A stretch of DNA of 64,000 bases from Myxococcota bacterium (GTDB lineage: Bacteria; Myxococcota_A; UBA796; UBA9615; JAKLKC01), in contig JAKLKC010000031.1 in NCBI GenBank assembly GCA_023150875.1, forward strand, positions 1 to 64,000, given 5' to 3'. The notes below the pieces were generated by a model, which saw only the letters and a list, made by a program, of their open reading frames with translations, was not told where the DNA came from and ran no database searches. Shown one piece after another: positions 16,561 to 24,532 of this stretch (its first letter is position 1; the number at the start of each line of letters is the position of its first letter). The position numbers and the translations under genes are program-made.

Positions 16561-16893
16561 ATGCCTGCGCGTCTACCACCACCGTCCCTGTTCGTGGGGC
16601 TGAAGGTCGACCGCGCCCTCGAACGGCTGCTCTACGGCCGCGATGGCGTCGAGGAAGCGATCCTCGGGAGCGAGTTGCTCTCCCGGATCCAGCTCAAGGG
16701 GGACTCCTACATCGGCAGGGCCATCCCGGACGGCCTCAACCCCGCGGAGTTCGACAACCTCGCCCAGAACATCCGCAGCATCCTCATCCGAGCCGGCGCC
16801 AACGTGAAGCGGAACTGCGATCAGATCCGCATCTTCGTCCTGCCGGAGAAGGAGCCCGCCCAGGCGGCGAACCAGGCTTCGGCGATGACGTGA
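16561..16893 (+). CDS. Small conserved-looking protein of unknown function
   Basis: A 110-residue soluble protein I do not recognise. Codon use matches its neighbours and it has a balanced composition (FVGLKVDRALERLLYGRDGV, then SRIQLKGDSYIGRAIPDGL, then IRSILIRAGANVKRNC), so it is probably real. Predicted features are alternating helix and strand, one Cys, no signal peptide and no membrane segment. ATG 16561 follows a GGGGGGA stretch; GTG 16528 would add eleven residues. It lies between radA and the convergent DAHP synthase-like gene with its own candidate promoter. Confidence 0.6.
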   Translation: MPARLPPPSLFVGLKVDRALERLLYGRDGVEEAILGSELLSRIQLKGDSYIGRAIPDGLNPAEFDNLAQNIRSILIRAGANVKRNCDQIRIFVLPEKEPAQAANQASAMT

Positions 16894-16998
16894 GCGGGGC
16901 CCAGGGGGTGTTGGACCAGCCCGGGTGGTGAGGGTGCTGGGGAGCGGGGGCGGGCGGGTGAGGACCCGCGGGGAGTTCGGCGTCCTTGGCCGATGGCC

Positions 16999-18096
16999 TC
17001 AGTTCCCCACCTGGGTCTCGGCGGCCCGGCGGGCGGGCGCGAGGGTGGCGAGAAGGGCGTCCATCTCGTCGAACGAGAGCTGGCTTTCGCCCGCGCCGCG
17101 GGCCGCCGCCGGGTTGGGGTGCATCTCCACGACGAGGACGGCGGCCCCGGCGGTCAGGGAGCCCCGAGCCATGGAGGGCAGGATGTCCTTGCGTCCCAGC
17201 GCGACCGACAGGTTCACCGCCACGGGGAGCAGGGTCTGGAGGTCGAGAAGGGGGATGGCGGCGATGTCCAGCGTGCTCCGGGTCCACGGGTCGAAGCCCC
17301 GGATGCCGCACTCGCACAGCACGATGTCCTCGTTGCCCTCGGCGGCGATGTACTCCGCCGCGAAGACGAACTCCTCCATCGTCGCCGCGAAGGCGCGGTC
17401 AAGGAACACCGGCTTCCCCTGGCGACCGACCTCCTTCAGCAGCTCGTAGTTGTGCATGTTGCCGGGACCGACCTCCAGGACGTCGACGGCGGCGCCGATC
17501 CGAGCGACGTCTCGACTGCCCTGGACCTCGCACATCGTGAGGAGACCGAACTCGCGCCCCACGCCCGCGAGCAGGGCCAACCCTTCGTCCCCCAGGCCGG
17601 CGAACGTGTATGGGGAGCGCTGCGAGGGGTAGACCCCGGCCCGCAGGACCCGGAGTCCCCGGTCCTTCATCCACTGAGCACAGGCGCGGAGCTGGTCCTC
17701 GGACTCCACCACCGCCGGGCCGGCGACGAGCAGCGGCAGCCCCGCCCCCACCTCCACATCACCGAGGCGGATCGCCCGCTTCGCCTGCCCCTTGGCACGG
17801 TGGACGTGCAGGGTGCGCTTCTGGCCCTGGTCCATCTGGTGGATGCTGGCCTTGAAGATCTCCGAGAACAGCTTCTTGAGCATCGCCGCCGACATCGGGC
17901 CGCGGTTCCGGAGCATCAGGGCGTCGACCATTGCGGACTCCCGCCCGGGGTCGAAGTGCTTCAGGCCCATCTCGTCCTTCACACGCCCGATGGCGTCGGC
18001 GATGTCGAAGAACTCGTTCAGGTCCTCGAGCAGGCGCCCGTTGACCGCGTCCATGCGCGTCCGCAGGTCCTCGAGCCGGTCTCGCGAATTCCTCAC
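16999..18096 (-). CDS. Chorismate mutase-DAHP synthase homologue with degenerate active site
   Basis: A 365-residue protein with the layout of Bacillus-type AroA: an AroQ chorismate mutase domain (residues 8-90) fused to a type I-beta DAHP synthase barrel (about 110-355), the first step of the shikimate pathway. Most catalytic positions are altered. GPCAVES is GPAVVES (A128 replaces the metal-binding Cys). KPRTSP is PSQRSP (157-162). GARNMQN is GPGNMHN. The LKRG lysine is D233. CERGIR is CECGIR. DxxHxxG is NLSVALG, so V298 replaces the metal-binding His. In the mutase domain the first-helix Arg after Asn-Glu is F29, while K40, R52 and E53 remain. GTG 18096 has GGAGG eight bases upstream. The frame is intact and well conserved elsewhere, which suggests a retained non-catalytic or changed role. 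Confidence 0.85.
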   Translation of the reverse strand: MRNSRDRLEDLRTRMDAVNGRLLEDLNEFFDIADAIGRVKDEMGLKHFDPGRESAMVDALMLRNRGPMSAAMLKKLFSEIFKASIHQMDQGQKRTLHVHRAKGQAKRAIRLGDVEVGAGLPLLVAGPAVVESEDQLRACAQWMKDRGLRVLRAGVYPSQRSPYTFAGLGDEGLALLAGVGREFGLLTMCEVQGSRDVARIGAAVDVLEVGPGNMHNYELLKEVGRQGKPVFLDRAFAATMEEFVFAAEYIAAEGNEDIVLCECGIRGFDPWTRSTLDIAAIPLLDLQTLLPVAVNLSVALGRKDILPSMARGSLTAGAAVLVVEMHPNPAAARGAGESQLSFDEMDALLATLAPARRAAETQVGN

Positions 18097-18574
18097 TTCT
18101 CAAGCCTCCGAGGGGCCCCCGAGGGCCCCGGTTCCGGTCAGGGTAGCGGGCGGGCCGTCTCCGAGAACAGTCAGCCCCCGGGGACGCGGCCGGTCGCCCG
18201 AGGGGCCTTCCGTTCGGCCGCCGGACGCGCCGAGCGGGGTACCCGCGCCGGCTCCGATCGGGTGGATGTCGGGGTAGGCCGGAACGGTCCGGGAAGGGTG
18301 CTCCGGCGGTCCCGGGCGGACAAGGGGTCCACGCCCGGGTGGGGCGGTGCGACAGGCGCCGGCACCGGGGCCGGGCCGTCGTGGGGATGCGGATCCACGG
18401 GCAAAGGGTAGCGATGCCGACCCTCGGTCGCAACGGGCCACATCCGGCGCGACACGGAGCGAGAGGCACCGCAGGGAGCAGGCCGTGACGCCCCCATCGG
18501 GTCCGAGCCCGATCCGGGAAGCTGAAGCGCCGGCAGCTCGAAGCCGCCGTCGGTCCTGCGCCGACGGCTGGCCG
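18097..18574. other. 478-base gap without a recognised gene
   Basis: The gap between the two leftward genes is GC-dominated with no convincing open frame. The open stretches on both strands are Arg/Pro/Gly-rich shadows. It holds the GGAGG site of the gene to its left, just above 18097. I see no further clear structure. Confidence 0.5.
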
Positions 18575-19048
18575 TCAGCCGCAGCTCGCCCCGCCCTCCC
18601 CGCACGCCCTCCACAGCAGCCGGAGGTTCGCGTACTCGATCTGCTCGCCGGTGTCGGCGTCCACCAGGATCACACCGACGTCCAGCACGGATGCCTGGCC
18701 CGGTACCCCCGCCGGAACGATGGCGGTCCACTCGGAGTGGCGGGAGGGTCCCACGTAGCCGCAGTCGTACTCCTGGTCGCAGCGGAAGGAGACGCCCGGG
18801 GAATCGAGCGCGTCGAAGGACATGCGCCACGCCCGATCGCCCACGTTCCAGAACTCGACGGAGACCTCCGCCGATGCGCCCGCGGGGAGCTCGCCGAGGT
18901 CGGAGACGAAGTCTCGACCGTCCCGCACGGACGGGTCCACGTCGAGGTACGTCACGGCGTCCGCCACGTCGCAGCCCGCCGCGGCGAGCCCGGCGAGCAG
19001 AGCGAGGGACGGGGACCAGCGCCGAAGAGACTCCCACACGTTCGACAT
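18575..19048 (-). CDS. Small exported lipoprotein with an Ig-like domain
   Basis: A 157-residue lipoprotein. The signal peptide has an Arg-containing n-region, a hydrophobic core (LALLAGLAAAGC) and the lipobox AAGC with the acylated Cys at about 26. The rest is a single beta-rich domain that reads like a truncated ASH or CARDB-type fold (AGASAEVSVEFWNVGDRAW, then a cysteine pair CDQEYDCG, then ending in WRACGEGGASCG). The Cys pairs imply disulfides outside the cytoplasm. ATG 19048 has GGAGGAG upstream. The function is unknown; a surface structural or binding role is likely from the domain type. Confidence 0.75.
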   Translation of the reverse strand: MSNVWESLRRWSPSLALLAGLAAAGCDVADAVTYLDVDPSVRDGRDFVSDLGELPAGASAEVSVEFWNVGDRAWRMSFDALDSPGVSFRCDQEYDCGYVGPSRHSEWTAIVPAGVPGQASVLDVGVILVDADTGEQIEYANLRLLWRACGEGGASCG

Positions 19049-19385
19049 CGCTCCTCCGAGGCAGCAGGCGTGGTCCCCCATCGTCCGCGTGGGGGCCGGC
19101 GCGCGCGTCCAGCCAGCGATCGGGTGCCCGGGATCCCTGAAGGCAGCGTGGGAGTCACGTACTGGACGTAACACCCCCCGCATCTCCTATGGATGATAGC
19201 GCCCGAGAACGGTCGTCGCTGTTTTTTTTCGCCGCCTGCGCGAAGAGCGCACCCGCCTCCTCGGGCGTCGCCCCCCTCGGCACGCGGATCGGAGTGCCGT
19301 CGGGGACGGGTTCAACCCCCTCGCGGCACCGCCGATGGAGCAAGGTGGAGGAGAAGGCGACGGAGGCGAGGCCGGCGAGGTCGCC

Positions 19386-20588
19386 ATGAGCGCTGCGATC
19401 CCCGTTTCTCTCCCTTTCCGCGCCGGCGTCGACGCCCGGCAGGTGCGAGGCTCCCACCCCGCCCTGGGCGCGGGGCTGCCCGTGCGACTGGACGGCTGGG
19501 CGAACCCGCCGGTGTTGGGCAGGGCGCTGGACGCCGCAGCGGCGGGTTGGGACTCGCCGGAGGGCGGAGCTCCGGCGGTGGCCGCGGAGCGCCTCGCCGC
19601 GCTCCTGGGGGCGCCCCGCACCCACCGCGTGGCGCCCGTCCGCGGGGCCGCGGAGGCCGTGCGCGTCGTCGCCCGCGCCTGGGCCGGGCCGCGGCTGCGC
19701 GCCGGCGACGAGGTCCTGCTCACGGAGTCGGCGTCCCACGCCACCCTCCTTGCGTTCCAGCAGGTTGCCCGGGCGACGGGGGCCTCGCTCCGCTTCCTCC
19801 CCTTCCGTGGACGGGGGCGGGTGACCCCCGAGGACGTGGACGACGCGATCACCCCCCGCACCCGCCTGCTCTGCCTCACCCATTGCAGCCCGGTCCTGGG
19901 GACCCTCCTGCCCGTGGCCGAGCTCGCGGAGACGGCCCGAGCCCGCCGGGTGCCGGTGCTGGTGGACGGCTCCGCCGCCGCCGCCGCCCTGCCCGTAGAC
20001 CTCGCCCTGCTGGACTGCGACTTCTACGCCGTGGACGGCCCCCCCCTGGGCGCCCCGCCGGGCACCGGCGCCCTGGTGCTCCATCGGGAGCGGCTCCACG
20101 AGATCGATCCCGCCGAGCTGCCCGGGGGCGCCGAGGTCGTCGACCTGCGGTGGAGCCGACTGGCGCCGTCCACGTCCGGCGTGGACGCCCTCGCGCCCGC
20201 GGGTCCCCTGTGCCTCGCCCTCGCAGCGGCGGCGGAGTTCCGCACCCGACTCGGCCCCTTCGCGGTGAGGCGCCACGCATCGGGCCTGACGCGGCGCCTG
20301 CTGGGCGGCCTCTCCCGGCTGCGGGAGTTGCGGGTGTTCGGCCCCGGGGCCGTGGAGGAGCGGGGCTCCAGCGTCGCCTTCGCCCCCTTCGACCGCCCGC
20401 CCCGGGATCTGGCCCGGCAACTCGCCCGCCTGGGCATCGCCGTGTCGTGCGGGCACCACGAGTCCATGCCCCTCCACCGGCGCCTGGAGCTGGACGAGAC
20501 CTGCCTGGCCTGGATAGGACCCTACACCCTCCCCGACGAGGTCGACGCCCTGGTACATGGAGTGACGCGGATCCTCGCTCCGGCCTAG
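19386..20588 (+). CDS. Class V aminotransferase homologue lacking the PLP lysine
   Basis: A 400-residue fold-type I protein of the SufS/CsdA/NifS family by overall pattern: RLDGWANPPVLGRAL, the ESASHATLLAFQQVA helix, LTHCSPVLGTLLPV, VLVDGSAAAAALPVD, LDCDFYAVDGPPLGAPPGTG and a C-terminal SCGHHESMPLHRRL. Catalytic positions are replaced. The His-Lys that binds PLP (SGHK) reads DGPP, so P220 stands at the Schiff-base lysine. The Gln of DGAQ is A197. The GHHCAQP cysteine of desulfurases reads GHHESMP. It cannot act as a normal cysteine desulfurase and may be a scaffold or regulator. ATG 19386 is chosen because upstream residues are a Gly/Glu low-complexity run. Its TAG stop lies inside the terminal repeat of the adjacent miniature element. 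Confidence 0.8.
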   Translation: MSAAIPVSLPFRAGVDARQVRGSHPALGAGLPVRLDGWANPPVLGRALDAAAAGWDSPEGGAPAVAAERLAALLGAPRTHRVAPVRGAAEAVRVVARAWAGPRLRAGDEVLLTESASHATLLAFQQVARATGASLRFLPFRGRGRVTPEDVDDAITPRTRLLCLTHCSPVLGTLLPVAELAETARARRVPVLVDGSAAAAALPVDLALLDCDFYAVDGPPLGAPPGTGALVLHRERLHEIDPAELPGGAEVVDLRWSRLAPSTSGVDALAPAGPLCLALAAAAEFRTRLGPFAVRRHASGLTRRLLGGLSRLRELRVFGPGAVEERGSSVAFAPFDRPPRDLARQLARLGIAVSCGHHESMPLHRRLELDETCLAWIGPYTLPDEVDALVHGVTRILAPA

Positions 20589-20794
20589 TACCACGTTCCG
20601 AAGGTTCCTCCCCAGTTTCTCCGTTCCCAGGCCCACCCGATCCGGAACGTAGGGCGGGGGCTTGTCCCCCGCCGCGGGGCTTCGGCGGGGGACAAGCCCC
20701 CGCCCTACGGGGCCTCCCGTTCGCGGGACCGCGACGCCGATGAGCTGGAAGGCGGACTCAGAAACTGGGGAACTCGCTCTGGAACGACGTACTA
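20586..20794. mobile_element. MITE-like element with 35-bp imperfect terminal inverted repeats
   Basis: Positions 20586-20620 and 20760-20794 are inverted copies, identical at TAGTAC, CGTTCC and CCCCAGTTTCT with a diverged stretch between. A TA lies at each outer edge, as in the target duplication of IS630/Tc1-type elements. The inside holds a second, perfect hairpin. There is no transposase gene, so the element would be moved in trans. The left edge supplies the TAG stop of the preceding gene. Confidence 0.72.
20648..20709. repeat. Perfect 26-bp-arm hairpin inside the MITE
   Basis: Left arm 20648-20673 and right arm 20684-20709 are exact reverse complements, starting CGTAGGGCGGGGGC, around a 10-base loop GCGGGGCTTC. 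Elements of the GTAGGGCGGG type recur in intergenic DNA of many bacteria. In RNA this would be an extremely stable stem and could terminate transcription of the gene to the left. Confidence 0.92.
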
Positions 20795-20875
20795 GATCCG
20801 CCGCCGGCGTTGTGCGCGGGGGTCGCGTGGTCGAGAATGGCGCCGCGGGGCCTCGGCCGCGCGGAGCCCAGCGTC

Positions 20876-22369
20876 ATGCCTCCTCCTCCCCCCTCCGTCG
20901 TCCCCCGGGGGACCGCCCCCCTCCCCCGTCGGTCCTTCGATGCCAGGCGATCCCCTCGGGCGGCGCTCGGGGCGCTGGCGGCGGCCCTCCTCGGGCCCTC
21001 GCCGGCGCTCGCCCTGGTGTATGGGGGCGCCGGCCCGGGCCCTCGGGACCTGGTCGTCGAGGGCGAGGTCGTCGACGCCGAGGCGGTGTGGTCGGACGGC
21101 CCGGGGGCCTCCATCGAGACCCGGGCCTGGATCCGGATCGATCGGGTGCTGGCCGGCTCGTCCCCGGGCGATGTCGTGGAGGTCGTCGTGCCCGGGGGCA
21201 CCGCCTCGGGACTCACCCTGGTGGTGGAGGACGTCCCACGGATCCAAGAGGGGCTCTCCGCCTCGTTCGCCCTCGCCCGGCGGGGTGACGGGCCCTTCGC
21301 CGTGGTCGCCGCCGAGGCCCTCGGTCCCGGTCCCGGCGTCCTGCCCTACGTGCTTTCCGGCGACGACTGGACCTGGCAGGACGCCCCCGTCGAGACCCCC
21401 TTCCTGCTGGTGACGAACTTCCCCGAGTCGTTCGGCGGATCGAGCCAGGTCAGGGACGCGTTCGCGGCTGCCCTGGAGACGTGGAACCTCCAGGGGGGAG
21501 CCGCGGTGGCGCTGGGTTGGGGTGGTACCACCGGCGACGGGTCCGCCTCGGGAGAGGGGGACCTCTACGCCCTCTACGCCGCCGGGGAGGTCGCCTCGGG
21601 CTCGACCCTGGCCCTGTCCCAGTGGTGGACCGATGGCGGCCACCGGATGATCGACTGCGACATCCTGTTCTACTCCGCCAACGGGCACGGCCCGATCGCC
21701 TGGAGCTCCGCGTCCTCCGGCCCGGCGCCGTCGGAGACCGACCTGCAGAGCGTGGCCCTCCACGAGATCGGGCACTGCCTGGGGCTCAACCACTCCACCT
21801 CGGGCGAGGCGGTGATGGCGGCGAGCCTGACGGTGGGGACGCAGAAGCGGTCCCTCTCCCCCGACGACGTGGCGGGGCTCCAGGCGATCTACGGCCCCGC
21901 GTGCCTCGACGGCGACGGGGACGGCTTCGCCGCCGACGCCGCGTGCGGGGGCGCCGAGGTCGACTGCGACGACCAGGACCCCGACCGGCACCCTGGGGCC
22001 GACGAGACGTGCGACGGCCTCGACAACGACTGCAGCGGGATCGCCGACGACGGCCTGCCCTCCCAGGAAGACCTTTGCGACGACGGCGAGGACGGCGACT
22101 GCGACGGGCTCGCCGACGCCCAGGACCCCGACTGCGGAGAGCCCGGCGGCGACGACGACCCGGACGACGACGCCGGTGACGGCGGGGACGACGACACCGG
22201 GGGGGACGGAGGTGGCGGGAGCGCGCTCTCTTGCGGAGACTGCTCCGCGTCCCCCGGCGCGCCGCCGCCAGCCCCGGCGCCGGTGGTCATCTGGGCGTTC
22301 GCCGGCCTGACCTGGAGCCGGCGGCGGCGGTATATTCGGTCGTCTGGCGGCCCGGTCCCCCGCTCCTGA
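20876..22369 (+). CDS. Secreted matrixin-type metalloprotease with MopE repeat and MYXO-CTERM-like tail
   Basis: A 497-residue exported protein. A signal peptide with an Arg-rich start and AALGALAAALLGPSPALA core is followed by a beta-rich domain (LVVEGEVVDAEAVW to about residue 165) that also occurs beside other metalloproteases in this window. The catalytic domain has the zinc motif HEIGHCLGLNH and a later MAAS Met-turn-like segment. After it come one MopE-type repeat (DGDGDGFAAD, EVDCDDQD, DGLDNDCSGIADDG), an Asp/Gly linker, and a tail with CGDCSAS, a hydrophobic stretch and WSRRRR, like MYXO-CTERM sorting signals. ATG 20876 has GGAG upstream; ATG 20837 is an alternative. Likely role: surface-anchored or released peptidase. 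Confidence 0.87.
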   Translation: MPPPPPSVVPRGTAPLPRRSFDARRSPRAALGALAAALLGPSPALALVYGGAGPGPRDLVVEGEVVDAEAVWSDGPGASIETRAWIRIDRVLAGSSPGDVVEVVVPGGTASGLTLVVEDVPRIQEGLSASFALARRGDGPFAVVAAEALGPGPGVLPYVLSGDDWTWQDAPVETPFLLVTNFPESFGGSSQVRDAFAAALETWNLQGGAAVALGWGGTTGDGSASGEGDLYALYAAGEVASGSTLALSQWWTDGGHRMIDCDILFYSANGHGPIAWSSASSGPAPSETDLQSVALHEIGHCLGLNHSTSGEAVMAASLTVGTQKRSLSPDDVAGLQAIYGPACLDGDGDGFAADAACGGAEVDCDDQDPDRHPGADETCDGLDNDCSGIADDGLPSQEDLCDDGEDGDCDGLADAQDPDCGEPGGDDDPDDDAGDGGDDDTGGDGGGGSALSCGDCSASPGAPPPAPAPVVIWAFAGLTWSRRRRYIRSSGGPVPRS

Positions 22370-22419
22370 GCCCCATCCCGCGCGATCCGCGCCGTCCCCC
22401 GCCCCACGGAGCCGATCCC

Positions 22420-23310
22420 ATGTCCCTCCCCTCCCGTCTCCTCCTCGCCACTTCGCTGCGCGGCGACCCCGCGGCGGAGCTGGAGAGGGCACTCCCCTTC
22501 GCCCGCGCCCTCGGGGCGGACGTGCGCGTCATCCACGTCGTCTCGGATCCCGTACCCCTCTACTCCGAGTACAGCGCCACCCTCGGCGCCAACGTCGAGG
22601 CGGCGGTGCGGGACGCCATCGCCGAGGCGCGGGGGCGCGTGGACGCCCTGATCGCCCCCTTCGCCTCCCGGGGCGTGGGGATCGAAGGCGACGTCCTGCG
22701 CGGGGACCCCCGCTACCTCGTGGTGGCCGAGGCGAAGCGCTGGGGGGCGACGATGGTGGCGGTCCACCCGGGGGAGCACGACCTCGCCGAGAGGCTGCTG
22801 CTGGGCACCACCTCCCGCTACGTGCTCCACCACGCCACCGTGCCGGTCCTGCTCCTGCGACCTTCCCCGGCCGCCCGCGGTGGGCTCGGGGAGATCGTGG
22901 TCCCCGTGGAGCCCGACGACCCGGACTTCGTTCCTCCCCAGGACGTGCTGGGGGCCCTGGCGCTGGGCCTCCCCGGCCGCCTCCGCTTCGTGTCGGTGCT
23001 CGCCGAGGCCGACCTCCTCCGGGGGCTGGACCGCGAGCAGGGCCGGGAGGCCGCCCGGAACCGCCTCGACGCGGTCCTGACCCGCCTGAGGGGCCCCGGC
23101 CACGTCGACGTCGAGAGGCTCGGCGAGGTGATCTGGGCCCGCCGGGCCAGTGACGGGGTCCTGGAGTTCGCCCGCGAGCACGGCGCGGGCCTGATCGCCA
23201 TGCGGACCCACGGGAGGAGGGCCGTTTCCCGGGCGCTGCTGGGCTCGGTGTGCGACCAGGTGGTCAGCCGCGCCCAGTGCTCGGTGCTGGCCTTCCCGCC
23301 CACGCCCTGA
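22420..23310 (+). CDS. Tandem universal stress protein (UspA family)
   Basis: A 296-residue protein with two UspA domains, about 1-145 and 150-296. The first starts LLLATSLRGDPAAELERAL and ends with GTTSRYVLHHATVPVLLL, close to the G-x(9)-G(S/T) ATP-binding pattern. The second ends GLIAMRTHGRRAVSRALLGSVCDQVVSRAQCSVLAF. Usp proteins are cytoplasmic stress-response proteins, many of them ATP-binding. The stop overlaps the start of the next gene by one base (TGATG), so it is translationally coupled to a radical SAM enzyme, an unusual partner. Confidence 0.88.
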   Translation: MSLPSRLLLATSLRGDPAAELERALPFARALGADVRVIHVVSDPVPLYSEYSATLGANVEAAVRDAIAEARGRVDALIAPFASRGVGIEGDVLRGDPRYLVVAEAKRWGATMVAVHPGEHDLAERLLLGTTSRYVLHHATVPVLLLRPSPAARGGLGEIVVPVEPDDPDFVPPQDVLGALALGLPGRLRFVSVLAEADLLRGLDREQGREAARNRLDAVLTRLRGPGHVDVERLGEVIWARRASDGVLEFAREHGAGLIAMRTHGRRAVSRALLGSVCDQVVSRAQCSVLAFPPTP

Positions 23311-24383
23311 TGACCGCGGGCCCCGGCAACGCCCGGCCGGACCCGGCGGCGCTGCTCAACTGGTTCACGGACCGGATCCATCGGCTCCCCATCGTGGTGG
23401 TGGTGGTCACCACCCGGTGCAACTCCCTCTGCCGCTCCTGCGCGTACCGCTCGGGCGGGTCCGACCTGCCACTCCACCGCGCGGAAGCCCTGGGGCGCTC
23501 CCTGGGAGCCCGGGGGACCCGGCGGGTGGCCGTGTCCGGTGGCGAGCCCCTGGTGCGGGCCGATCTCGACGAGGTCGTGGACGCGGTCCGGGACGGCGTC
23601 CCCGCGGCGGGCTTCGTGCTGCTCACCAACGGCGTGCTCCTCGCGCGGAGGGCGCGGGGCGTCGCGGAGCGCTTCCAGGAGGTGATCGTCTCCCTCGACG
23701 GCTGGGATCGGGCCTCCTACCGGGCCATCCGGGGCGTCGACGGTTGGGGGGACGTCGGTCGCGGCGTGGGAGCCCTGCACGACGCCGCGCCGGGGATCCG
23801 GATCATGGGGCGCTGCACGGTCCACCGCGCCAACGCCGGCCACCTCCCCCGGATCGCCGACGCCGCCCGCGCCCTGGGCCTCGACGGGATCTCCTTCCTG
23901 GCCGCGGACCTCTCCAGCGGCGCCTTCGGGCGGACCTCCCCCGGTGGAGACCCGGAGCTCCTCCTGGACGCCGGGACCCGGGAGGAGCTGCGGCGCGGCA
24001 TGTCGGAGCTCGCCGCGCGCCGGGCCGGGGGGGACCGCTTCGTCGCCGAGGACTCGCGGGCCCTGCGCCGCCTCGCGGCGAGACTGGACGCCGCCGCGGG
24101 CGAGGGTGCGCCACCCCGGACGCGCTGCAACGCCCCGTGGGTGTCGGCGGTCCTCGAGCCCGACGGCTCCGTCCGACCCTGCTTCTTCCTCCCCCCCCAT
24201 CCCCGGACGGGGGGATCCGGTGCCGCCGATCCGCTGGCCCCCCTCGACGCGGGGGCGGCGGTCCGCTTCCGCCGCCGGCTCGACGTGACGTCCGAACCCA
24301 CGTGCCAGGGGTGCGCCTGCACGCTGTGGATGGGGCCCCGGGAAGTGATCGGGCTCCCATCGGCGGACTTGCCATTCCCTTGA
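23310..24383 (+). CDS. Radical SAM protein coupled to a universal stress protein
   Basis: A 357-residue radical SAM protein with C37, C41 and C44 in VTTRCNSLCRSCAYRSGG, then VAVSGGEPLVRADL and LLTNGVLL. The C-terminal part keeps Cys in TRCNAPWVSAVLEPDG, VRPCFFLPP and TCQGCACTLW, fitting a SPASM-like auxiliary cluster. The N-terminal WFTDRIHRLPIVVVVV strand leads straight into the barrel. ATG 23310 overlaps the upstream stop. It is outside the 1.5-9.1 kb island and more diverged from those proteins than they are from each other. Substrate unknown. Confidence 0.86.
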   Translation: MTAGPGNARPDPAALLNWFTDRIHRLPIVVVVVTTRCNSLCRSCAYRSGGSDLPLHRAEALGRSLGARGTRRVAVSGGEPLVRADLDEVVDAVRDGVPAAGFVLLTNGVLLARRARGVAERFQEVIVSLDGWDRASYRAIRGVDGWGDVGRGVGALHDAAPGIRIMGRCTVHRANAGHLPRIADAARALGLDGISFLAADLSSGAFGRTSPGGDPELLLDAGTREELRRGMSELAARRAGGDRFVAEDSRALRRLAARLDAAAGEGAPPRTRCNAPWVSAVLEPDGSVRPCFFLPPHPRTGGSGAADPLAPLDAGAAVRFRRRLDVTSEPTCQGCACTLWMGPREVIGLPSADLPFP

Positions 24384-24532
24384 GCTGCCCCTCCGTGGTA
24401 TCGTCGCGCTCGTTCAAGGCGTCCCAAGATGGGGCGGGCCGAAGGGAGGCTGGATGGCTCCCTGGGGGGATATGATTCCCCGGCTCGTCCGCGCAGGACC
24501 CGCCCAGGCCCGCTTCGCCGTCGGGGAGGGGC

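Noticed and set aside
20586-20794. Complete insertion sequence
   Set aside because: At 209 bases there is no room for a transposase; it can only be a non-autonomous element.
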